NCBI GenBank assembly: GCA_015058205.1
Contig: SVCS01000005.1
Location: 1-35,239, forward strand
DNA length: 35,239 bases
Direction: 5' to 3'
DNA from: Clostridiales bacterium
Lineage (GTDB): Bacteria > Bacillota > Clostridia > Peptostreptococcales > Anaerovoracaceae
Program-made: the position numbers and the translations under genes
Notes under the pieces: model-generated
What the model was told of the DNA's origin: nothing
Database searches by the model: none
Seen by the model: the letters and a program-made list of their open reading frames with translations, nothing else
In this document: piece by piece, positions 27,835 through 35,239 of the stretch
How the letters are laid out: each line of letters starts with the position of its first letter
How positions within the stretch are numbered: the stretch's first letter is position 1

Positions 27835-28882
27835 AGTTCATGAGTATTTCTGTACCGTCAGCTTCCTCAGAAATGTATATGTAATTAGAGAATTCTTTAT
27901 CGATATCCGACTCAGCAAACTGCTGCGCTGCGGATTTGTCACTATCTCTAAATGGGCTGGATATCAGCGATGTGACCGCCATCCAGAAGGACTCCTCGCT
28001 GTCGATTCTGACCGTTTCAAATCTGTCGTTCAGATAATCAAACCATCCCAGGGAATGATACACTCCTTTCCTGAGCAATGTATAAGACAGTGACGATGTG
28101 AACTCTATCTTCTTGTCAATCTGATTCTTATCATCAGACGACGGCCTCTTATCTAATATGACAAGGACACGGTTCTCGATTGGCAGACCGTGTTCTCTTA
28201 TCATAATCTCATCCAGTTTGCTGGAAAGTTTCCAATGGATGGCTTTGTAACTATCTCCTTCTCCATAAGCCTTGATGTCGAACATCTCCGATGGATCATT
28301 GCCCTTCTGACTCTGTGAGTATTTATAGCTCTCCATATCGTAAGTGCTCACTTCCTCTGGAGAAATCACAAGCTCTGCAATCTGCGGCAGATAATAGAGA
28401 TTGCTGTCCAGCTCACTGTTCCTGTCATAGGATGTCTTCTTTGAGAAGATGCCCAGCGGGTCAGTGATTACGGCCTCTGCAGCAGTCAGTTTCAGGAGTC
28501 CGCAGTGTTCATCTTCTAATGCAAAATCAATCCTGTCCTGTTTGCCCGGCCAGATGGAGAAGTCCGAGTTGATCTCATCCTTCTCACCGTTGAGCATGTT
28601 CTCCGCAATCACCTTCGTCCTGCACTTGATGATCGGCAGTCTTCCGGGATTGGATACCGTGAATGCCGCCTTCGCCTTTTGTCCTCTCTCTCCCTGGAGC
28701 GGCGTTTGAATCACTGCCGAAATCATTCCTCCCGTCAGTCCGGTGATCAGCGCTGCTCCGCCCAGCAGCACTGCGAACAGCACCACAAGAAACGCTGCGT
28801 ACCCTGCGTCTGTAAACAGGTATAGCGCAACGCTTGCAAGTAGAAGTCCTATGAGGATGAATGTACGAACACTTACTTTCAT
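27794..28882 (-). CDS. DUF58 domain protein
   Basis: Two N-terminal TM helices; GNDPSEMFDIKAYGEGDSYKAIHWKLSSKLDEIMIREHG typical DUF58 motif. Confidence 0.93.
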   Translation of the reverse strand: MKVSVRTFILIGLLLASVALYLFTDAGYAAFLVVLFAVLLGGAALITGLTGGMISAVIQTPLQGERGQKAKAAFTVSNPGRLPIIKCRTKVIAENMLNGEKDEINSDFSIWPGKQDRIDFALEDEHCGLLKLTAAEAVITDPLGIFSKKTSYDRNSELDSNLYYLPQIAELVISPEEVSTYDMESYKYSQSQKGNDPSEMFDIKAYGEGDSYKAIHWKLSSKLDEIMIREHGLPIENRVLVILDKRPSSDDKNQIDKKIEFTSSLSYTLLRKGVYHSLGWFDYLNDRFETVRIDSEESFWMAVTSLISSPFRDSDKSAAQQFAESDIDKEFSNYIYISEEADGTEILMNYGKTDLYGPEDFK

Positions 28883-28897
28883 TGGAATGCCGATCTT

Positions 28898-29824
28898 TTA
28901 CTTAGCTGCCTTTTTACTGCCGATGATTTCGTCGAGAATGTTCTCCTTCGTAACGCCTGTCAGCTGCGCCTTCGGCTGGAGAACCAGTCTGTGTGCACAG
29001 ACATCCTTGAATACATTCTGGATGTTCTCCGGTGCCACGAAATCCTGTCCTTTGATGTAAGCGTCTGCCTTTGCCATATCTGCAAGGGCCAACGCACCTC
29101 TTGGGCTAAGTCCAAGTCTGACGAACGGGTGCTTTCTCGTCGCTTCAGCAAGTTCTGAAATATATCCGTAAATCTTATCGTCAACAAACATCATTCTAGC
29201 CTGGGCCTTCATCTGTAGGATGTCCTCTTTTGTGACAACTGTTCTGACCGTTGAGAGAGGATCCTGCACGCTTCTGTCCTTGAGAATTTTCGCCTGATCT
29301 TCTGCAGACGGATAGCCAATAGAGAGCTGTACCATGAATCTGTCCAGCTGTGACTCCGGCAGCATCTGTGTTCCTGCAGTACCGATCGGATTCTGTGTCG
29401 CAACAACGATGAATGGTTCCGGAAGTTTATATGTCTTACCATCTACGGTTACCTTTCCCTCCTGCATGACTTCAAGCAGCGCGGACTGCGTTTTACTTGA
29501 GGTTCTGTTGATTTCGTCCGCCAGAAGGAAGTTGGTAATAACTGCTCCCGCCGTATATTTGAACTCACCGCTTGCCTTGTCATACATGCTGAATCCTGTA
29601 ATGTCAGACGGTACCACGTCTGGCGTGAACTGCACTCTCTTGAAGTGCAGACCCATGGCCTTGCTGAATGCAAGCGCCATTGTTGTCTTGCCTACGCCCG
29701 GTATATCTTCCAGCAGGATATGGCCGCCGGCAATGATTGCCGTCATCACTTTATCGATTGCATCATCCTTACCGATGATTGCTCTTTTGACTTCGTTTTT
29801 TACTGCGAGAATTCTGTTATCCAT
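28898..29824 (-). CDS. MoxR family AAA+ ATPase
   Basis: GGHILLEDIPGVGKTTMALAFSKAM, DEINRTSSKTQSALLEVMQEG, VATQNPIGTAGTQMLPESQLDRFM. Confidence 0.97.
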   Translation of the reverse strand: MDNRILAVKNEVKRAIIGKDDAIDKVMTAIIAGGHILLEDIPGVGKTTMALAFSKAMGLHFKRVQFTPDVVPSDITGFSMYDKASGEFKYTAGAVITNFLLADEINRTSSKTQSALLEVMQEGKVTVDGKTYKLPEPFIVVATQNPIGTAGTQMLPESQLDRFMVQLSIGYPSAEDQAKILKDRSVQDPLSTVRTVVTKEDILQMKAQARMMFVDDKIYGYISELAEATRKHPFVRLGLSPRGALALADMAKADAYIKGQDFVAPENIQNVFKDVCAHRLVLQPKAQLTGVTKENILDEIIGSKKAAK

Positions 29825-29937
29825 CGATGGATTACCTCCGTGTCAAATACATGGTGTCTATTTTTCCTTAAATATTATCTTACCACAAGAGCACAGGATA
29901 ATAAAGAAGTCGGCTCCTGTTTTGCAGAGTGTTGTCA

Positions 29938-29968
29938 TAACAAAACAACAGCGGGTCTCCCCGCTGCT
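29938..29968 (-). terminator. Terminator of the Crp/Fnr regulator transcript
   Basis: Minus strand CAGCGGG gaga CCCGCTG TTGTTTTG. Confidence 0.75.
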
Positions 29969-29993
29969 GTTCACAAGTCAAATAAGTCAATAA

Positions 29994-30068
29994 TCAAAAC
30001 GTTTTTTCGTTTTTCAGCAGATTCATCATACTTCCCCAGATGATGTTTGTATGTTGTTCTGCCAACAT
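29994..30068 (-). CDS. Possible 24-aa small ORF coupled to the Crp/Fnr gene
   Basis: TAATG overlap with the regulator stop; translation MLAEQHTNIIWGSMMNLLKNEKTF; lies before the hairpin terminator. Confidence 0.3.
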   Translation of the reverse strand: MLAEQHTNIIWGSMMNLLKNEKTF

Positions 30069-30733
30069 TATTTCGTTTTTTTATCTTTTTTCTTCAGGAT
30101 GGTAAAGGATGAACCTTTGAAGTCGATGATTCCTTCCTTCTTCATCTTGCTGAGTTCATTGGACAGGGCTGATCTGTTGACACAGAGAAACTGTGCCAGC
30201 TGCTCCCGGTTCATTCGCACCGTTACCGTATCTGCACCGGCTTTTGCCTGCAGGACGTGCAGATAAACCATGATCCTTTCCCTGAGTCCGCGCTCCGCCA
30301 GAATCTCAATCTTATGACCCATCTTGATATTGTTGTCCGCCATCATATAGTTAAGAGCACTGTTCAATGTTTCGGCGTAAGGGCTTTTGCGGATGGAATG
30401 CATGGATACAAATACAATCTCCGACGCTTCATTGCTGATGAAGTCGAAGGCCGCAATACGGCTTTTTGATACCGCAAAAGCAAGGCCGAATACCGACCCC
30501 TCATCAAAGACATCAACAATATGGACTTCTCCGTTCAGATAGGTTTTCTCGCTTCTGACACTGCCCTTTTTGACGATGCAGAACTTGTCAATAATGTCCC
30601 CCTCGAAGAAAATCGTCTCTCCCGGACCATAGCTTCTGCCGGAAATCTTGAGCTGCTGAAACGCCTCTATGTAGTCTGTCTTTTTCAGTTCGTCGAACAG
30701 ACCGCTTTCGATTACACTTTCAAGATACTGCAT
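30068..30733 (-). CDS. Crp/Fnr family transcriptional regulator
   Basis: Cyclic-nucleotide-binding-like domain (GETIFFEGDIIDKFCIVKKGSVRSEKT) and HTH (MNREQLAQFLCVNRSALSNELSKMKKEGII). Confidence 0.95.
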   Translation of the reverse strand: MQYLESVIESGLFDELKKTDYIEAFQQLKISGRSYGPGETIFFEGDIIDKFCIVKKGSVRSEKTYLNGEVHIVDVFDEGSVFGLAFAVSKSRIAAFDFISNEASEIVFVSMHSIRKSPYAETLNSALNYMMADNNIKMGHKIEILAERGLRERIMVYLHVLQAKAGADTVTVRMNREQLAQFLCVNRSALSNELSKMKKEGIIDFKGSSFTILKKKDKKTK

Positions 30734-30762
30734 ATGTGCTCCTTCGCCTCTATGTTAGCACA

Positions 30763-30791
30763 ATTATACAGCAAAAAATGTTTGTACAACA
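30763..30791 (-). promoter_or_regulatory. Promoter and candidate autoregulatory site of the Crp/Fnr gene
   Basis: Minus-strand TATAAT (30768-30763); TGTTTGTACAACAACA-type element starting at 30779, 14/16 identical to the Mo-operon element. Confidence 0.5.
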
Positions 30792-30794
30792 ACA

Positions 30795-31652
30795 TTATTC
30801 AAAGGCGCTTTTCATATTCCAACTGATAAACGCCATGGAACTATTATCGTTGTGATCGAACTGCCAGAAGCCATCGAGCTCCTTTCCCTGATAGAATCCT
30901 TTCTCAGGATGATAGATGAGATGCGTTTGGATATATTGAAGGAATTGTTCTTCCTGCTCGTCTGTCATATGTGAAAAACCGCGCCGCAGCGCTTCTTCCG
31001 CTGCTTCAGGGCTCTCATATCTAGCCTGCCTGAACGGCGAATAAATATACTTCAGCTCCGGAAAAACATCTCTGTCCATCAATTCGCCCATAATCATGTA
31101 GTGTATGCCGATGCCGGGACGTTCGTAGCCGATTGCTTTTGCAAGGTGTCTGTCGTAACCTTCCACAGGAATATCCCAGGCTCCAATGCAGCACCTGCGT
31201 TTTGCTACGGACTCAAGCTTCTTGAGAGAACTTGTCAAATCACGTGTAATCAGCGATCGTGATGAGAATGCGATGTCGCACTTTGGAAGATCCCGCATGT
31301 TCCAGTCCTCGTTCCAGTTCAGTTGGATTGGATGAATGCGTTCGGCAACACCAGCCTCTTCTGCGCCCTGCGTCAGATACTTCAGCATTTCCGGTGAGAA
31401 ATCCGCCGCAAACACCTCGTGGCCTTTCTGCGCATAGGGAATTGCCAAGGTCCCTGATCCACATCCCATGTCGAACAGCGTATCTTCCGGCTCTGCTTCT
31501 AGATAGTCGTAAAATATTTCAATGTAAGGATCCGGTTCTCCTACCTTCCTGCGGAACCGCGGCGCAAAGGCATTCCAAAAATCAATATTGTTTGAACGTT
31601 CTTTCGCGTCTTCTGTGTTTCGCCACATTTCATTCCAATTGATCGATGTCAT
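30795..31652 (-). CDS. Class I SAM-dependent methyltransferase
   Basis: TLFDMGCGSGTLAIPYAQKGHEVFAADFSPEML motif I region. Confidence 0.9.
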   Translation of the reverse strand: MTSINWNEMWRNTEDAKERSNNIDFWNAFAPRFRRKVGEPDPYIEIFYDYLEAEPEDTLFDMGCGSGTLAIPYAQKGHEVFAADFSPEMLKYLTQGAEEAGVAERIHPIQLNWNEDWNMRDLPKCDIAFSSRSLITRDLTSSLKKLESVAKRRCCIGAWDIPVEGYDRHLAKAIGYERPGIGIHYMIMGELMDRDVFPELKYIYSPFRQARYESPEAAEEALRRGFSHMTDEQEEQFLQYIQTHLIYHPEKGFYQGKELDGFWQFDHNDNSSMAFISWNMKSAFE

Positions 31653-32278
31653 TGATGCTTCTCCTTCACGATAATCAGTCCGCCGCGTTCTTCCATTCCT
31701 GTCTCCCAGAACCGGTCGAATCTGAGCCAGTGAGCCTTTCCATACGTTGCTGCCTTCGCATAAGTCACCGTCTGATTCCCTTCCTGCCTATCTTCATATC
31801 CGACGAGCAGGAACCAGTGCCACTCAAAAAAACTATATTCTTTTCGCTTGTGATTCAGCATCAGCATTGGAACTGGCATCCCAGCGTCAATTTGTTCCTT
31901 TAGAACCCGCTCTGCCATCGCATAGGTCTCCGTTCCCGGAAACTCTTCCATCTCGATTCCCCTGATGCCGCTGCTGCGCAGATAATCATCTGCGCCGTCA
32001 ATAAATGTTTTCAGATCCTTGATTCCCGTCTTTCGCGGTTTCAGGTATGGCTTCATCTGCATGCCAAACCGGACATATTCCCTGCGCGTCAGTCGCGCCG
32101 CATTGAAGGGAATGCCCTCGGGTATATCACGGAACATCGCCATGTAGATCATCAGATCACACATGGTCAGAGCGCCGCATCCGCCGATGTGCATCCAGAA
32201 ATCCAGAAACCATCTCTGATTTCCTCCGTATGATCTTCCAATATTGAAATATGGTAATTCGTTTCTGTTCAACTCCAC
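31649..32278 (-). CDS. Papain-like/C39-like cysteine-peptidase-fold protein
   Basis: GGCGALTMCDLMIYMA (candidate Cys) and EWHWFLLVGYED (candidate His); overlaps the methyltransferase start (ATGA). Confidence 0.6.
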   Translation of the reverse strand: MELNRNELPYFNIGRSYGGNQRWFLDFWMHIGGCGALTMCDLMIYMAMFRDIPEGIPFNAARLTRREYVRFGMQMKPYLKPRKTGIKDLKTFIDGADDYLRSSGIRGIEMEEFPGTETYAMAERVLKEQIDAGMPVPMLMLNHKRKEYSFFEWHWFLLVGYEDRQEGNQTVTYAKAATYGKAHWLRFDRFWETGMEERGGLIIVKEKHQ

Positions 32279-32366
32279 GCTCCTTGTGTGAAACTATATC
32301 ACAACTTCTGTTTTCGCGAAAGGTACAGCGATGGACTTACTGCCTTTGCGGTTGTACAATAGACAC

Positions 32367-32936
32367 ATGAATAATCTGTTTATCGAGGGCCCGATTCAGA
32401 CGGGCAAATCAACGTTAATACGCAAAGTCCTCCGTGAAGTCTTTGGTCCGTCTCTGGACGGCGTTGCGGGCTTCACCAGTCAGCGTCTCACCAATTCCGA
32501 CGGTCAACTTCTCGGATTTCGTCTCGCACCTGCCAATGCGGAGTTGTCAGTCATCGCCGATCCCACCGCATGTGACAATATCTTCAAATCATTCACTCCA
32601 AATGGCCCCCATGTTGATATGAGCGTGTTTCATACAGCCGGCACCGCATATCTTGATGAGGCCTTCGCACAGGCAAAGGCAGGACAAGCGCGGTTGGCAC
32701 TGCTCGATGAAATCGGAGGCCATGAAATGAAAAACGACGCCTTCCGGCGCCGTTTATATGAACTGTTAGATTCTGAAATACCCTGTGTAGGCGTCATCAA
32801 ATCTCCTGCCAACACCCGCCGCATGGATGACTCCCTGCTGGCGCTGAACGAGGAACTGCACGCACATGTGTCCGTTGTCACTGGACTGGGCACCTTTGAC
32901 CCATTGCTGCGGGAATTCCTGAAACAGAATATCTGA
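32367..32936 (+). CDS. P-loop nucleoside-triphosphatase (THEP1/NTPase_1-like)
   Basis: MNNLFIEGPIQTGKSTLIRKVL Walker A, ARLALLDEIGGHEMKNDAF Walker B, PCVGVIKSPANTRRMD. Confidence 0.8.
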   Translation: MNNLFIEGPIQTGKSTLIRKVLREVFGPSLDGVAGFTSQRLTNSDGQLLGFRLAPANAELSVIADPTACDNIFKSFTPNGPHVDMSVFHTAGTAYLDEAFAQAKAGQARLALLDEIGGHEMKNDAFRRRLYELLDSEIPCVGVIKSPANTRRMDDSLLALNEELHAHVSVVTGLGTFDPLLREFLKQNI

Positions 32937-32955
32937 TGGCCACTTTTATGCGGTC

Positions 32956-33837
32956 TTATTTTATAATCACGCAGCTTCCGTGCAGATCGCCAAGTGGCAC
33001 CAGTTTCAATGGTTTCCCGCCGGATTCGACCAGCTTCCGCTCAAACTCCTTTACAGCCTGATGGATGCCTTTGAACCGCGTGTTGTTGTAGTCATGTATG
33101 ATTAAGATGCCGCCCTCGTTGAGTCTTGGATAGAAGAACTCAATACCGGCTTTTGCCGGTTCATAGAGATCAGGATCGATGCTGACAAAAGCGAACTCCG
33201 CATGAGCCAGTCCTGCTGCCGTTTCAGGGAAATGACCTTTTCTGATGTGGCACTTCTCCGGGTGCGGCAGACGTTCCAGAACAGCGCCGACGGTCGTATC
33301 GGCAAAGTCCCCTTCCTCCGCATCTGATAACCGAAAAGCTTTTTCTGTTGCAATGTCTCCTTCCGTAAAACCTTCGAACGTATCAAAGAGATAGAACTGT
33401 CTGTCCGGCAGAAAGGCATTAATCTGCCATGCGATATCGCCCTGATAGACGCCCAGTTCTGCGACCGCACCGGGAACGTGATCGATACGTCCTGCCAGCT
33501 CCTTCAGGCAGCGGCTTCTGAGATCGAAGTCCTCGTACAATTCATGCAGCTTCATGATATTGCCGTAGAACCGGCAGACCTTCAGCTGTTCTTCGATGGC
33601 TCTCGCCCGTTCTTTATCGATGGCGCTGACGATGAATTCATCCGGTGCCAGATCGACTGCAGTTTGTATAGAGAACACCGGCGGTTTCTCCAGTGCTTCA
33701 GGATAGCTGCCGTCTTCCACGGTCCACTTGCCCGGATCATTATCTGCAAAACCAAGAAACTCGACCTTGTTCGGGTCCAACAATTTCGATGCTGACAGGC
33801 CCATATGGCCTGCGCCTGCAATTACGATCTTTTTCAT
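32956..33837 (-). CDS. Rossmann-type N-terminus plus TylF/MycF-like methyltransferase
   Basis: N-terminal KKIVIAGAGHMGLSASKLL; C-terminal VAELGVYQGDIAWQINAFLPDRQFYLFDTFEGF...FVSIDPDLYEPAKAGIEFFYPRLNEGGILIIHDYN. Confidence 0.85.
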   Translation of the reverse strand: MKKIVIAGAGHMGLSASKLLDPNKVEFLGFADNDPGKWTVEDGSYPEALEKPPVFSIQTAVDLAPDEFIVSAIDKERARAIEEQLKVCRFYGNIMKLHELYEDFDLRSRCLKELAGRIDHVPGAVAELGVYQGDIAWQINAFLPDRQFYLFDTFEGFTEGDIATEKAFRLSDAEEGDFADTTVGAVLERLPHPEKCHIRKGHFPETAAGLAHAEFAFVSIDPDLYEPAKAGIEFFYPRLNEGGILIIHDYNNTRFKGIHQAVKEFERKLVESGGKPLKLVPLGDLHGSCVIIK

Positions 33838-33901
33838 AATACCACCTGCTTGTAATCAAAGAGATGTGATGCCTTTGCATTATTATACATCAAAAGAAGG
33901 G

Positions 33902-35239
33902 TTACTTTTGCTGAAGATTCTTTATGATTTCCGCGTGCTTCGTGCGGGTGATCGGATACCGGACCATCATGAGCAGGGCAAGCAGCGCGAAAAAGGCCGG
34001 TATGAATGTGAAGGATACATGTATGCACTGCATCGTTTCCAGACTCTGCCGGGCTGCATCCGTTTGAAATCCTGTCAGATGGAGCAGGATTCCCAGAACC
34101 TGAAATCCGACCGCTTCAAAGACAGACTCTGAGAGACCCTGCATGGAGATGATCAGGCCGGCTCTGTCGGTGCCGTTCGCAAGCTTGTCGGCGTCACACA
34201 CATCGTAGAGCATGGAAGGAATCAGCTGCCAGTAACAGATGCTCCCAATACCGTATATAAAGAAGAGTAACAGAAGGTGCGGAACGCTGGAGACGCCGAT
34301 AAACCCGTAGATGGTCAGGCAGGCAGCGGACATTCCAATCCCGCCGATACAGAGGGTTCTCTTATCCAGCACCCGGTTGATTCTGATGAGCGGCGGAACG
34401 AGCAATACCGAAACGATCTGCATGACGAGCATGATGAGACTGACTTCTTTGGCTGTCAGTTCCATGTTATACGTGAAAAAGTACATTCTATCTGCCATCA
34501 TAATGGAGTTGGAAATCAGATAAAACACACTGGTGAGCACAATGAGCCTGGCAGGCTTGAAGCGTAAGACCTGTCCGTAGTTGCGAAGGATATCCGCCGC
34601 TGCAGAAAGGCCTTTGAATCTGCCTTTGCCTCCAGAGGCGGAATTCTCTGCATCGTCTTCATGGTCTTCAGCAGCCATATGTTCCGGATCATGTACCATC
34701 CATCCGGTGATGAATATCGCGGCGGCTGAAATAACGCCCACGAAGATACCTACGCTCAACCATCCGGTTTCAACCCGTGCGCCCCATTGCATGAGAAGAT
34801 CGACGATAATCGGCGGCAGCGCTGTTCCGAAAGCACTTCCGATAGAATAAAAGATATAGACGATACCTCTCAGTTCCGTTCTCTCTTCATAGTTGTCAGT
34901 CAGCTCCGCTCCCCATGCCGTATAAGGCACGAAGAACACAGAGTAGCCTGTCCAGAATGCGATGAACATGAAGATATAATACGCATAGCGAACAGCCTGC
35001 GACGCGTCTATTACGATAAAGATGAGACTGCAGCATACCGCCAGCGGAAATGTCGCCGCAAGGAGAAAAGGCTTGCGCCGGCCCATAGAGGATTTGGTTT
35101 TGTCGGAGACATAGCCGACAAAAGATCCGCTGACCACATCCCAGACGGCGCCTATGGCAACAATAGCCCCTGCAACGGCGGGGTCTATCCCCGCAACTGT
35201 CGTAAAGAAGAACAGGGCGAAGTTTCCCATCAGGCTATA
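33902..35239 (-). CDS. GPH/MFS-family sugar:cation symporter, 5'-truncated at the window edge
   Basis: Multi-helix; GAIVAIGAVWDVVSGSFVGYVSDKTKSSMGRRKPFLL, SVFFVPYTAWGAELTDNYEERTELRGI; reading frame stays open to the right edge. Confidence 0.9.
   Translation of the reverse strand, partial: YSLMGNFALFFFTTVAGIDPAVAGAIVAIGAVWDVVSGSFVGYVSDKTKSSMGRRKPFLLAATFPLAVCCSLIFIVIDASQAVRYAYYIFMFIAFWTGYSVFFVPYTAWGAELTDNYEERTELRGIVYIFYSIGSAFGTALPPIIVDLLMQWGARVETGWLSVGIFVGVISAAAIFITGWMVHDPEHMAAEDHEDDAENSASGGKGRFKGLSAAADILRNYGQVLRFKPARLIVLTSVFYLISNSIMMADRMYFFTYNMELTAKEVSLIMLVMQIVSVLLVPPLIRINRVLDKRTLCIGGIGMSAACLTIYGFIGVSSVPHLLLLFFIYGIGSICYWQLIPSMLYDVCDADKLANGTDRAGLIISMQGLSESVFEAVGFQVLGILLHLTGFQTDAARQSLETMQCIHVSFTFIPAFFALLALLMMVRYPITRTKHAEIIKNLQQK

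Noticed and set aside
29927-29947. TGTTGT-N9-ACAACA as another Crp/Fnr site upstream of the MoxR gene
   Set aside because: Spacing differs from the other elements and the sequence is largely the T tract of the regulator's terminator.

Overview
The window is a chromosomal segment of an anaerobic Firmicute (Clostridia-like by gene content), about 35 kb, with most genes on the minus strand. Main blocks, left to right: (1) a truncated hypothetical gene next to the 3' end of a short, ATPase-only GMP synthase; (2) an EamA transporter and hslO (Hsp33) on the plus strand; (3) a PD-(D/E)XK-like orphan gene with a 74-bp-period tandem array upstream of it, then groESL with a CIRCE element; (4) a P-loop ATPase, a 2[4Fe-4S] ferredoxin and rex; (5) an ABC-F ATPase and tsaD-rimI-tsaB-tsaE; (6) about 11 kb of molybdenum genes: four accessory genes resembling the DVU_1551/1553/1556 aldehyde-oxidoreductase maturation set plus XdhC, then molbindin, moaC, modCBA, MOSC-Mog, moaA and a MoeA-like protein, with no molybdoenzyme structural gene visible; (7) a MoxR/DUF58/transglutaminase-like/secreted-protein operon; (8) a Crp/Fnr regulator; (9) a methyltransferase, a papain-like protein, a P-loop NTPase, a Rossmann-TylF-like methyltransferase and a truncated GPH/MFS symporter. 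The best candidates for something undescribed are: the exact 74-bp-period array (4565-4860) upstream of the PD-(D/E)XK-like gene; an adenylate-forming-like protein in the Mo cluster that lacks its core catalytic motifs; a transglutaminase-like protein with Asp where the catalytic Cys is expected; and a palindrome shared by the promoters of the Mo operon and the Crp/Fnr gene. All calls come from reading the sequence and recalling families. No database search was run.
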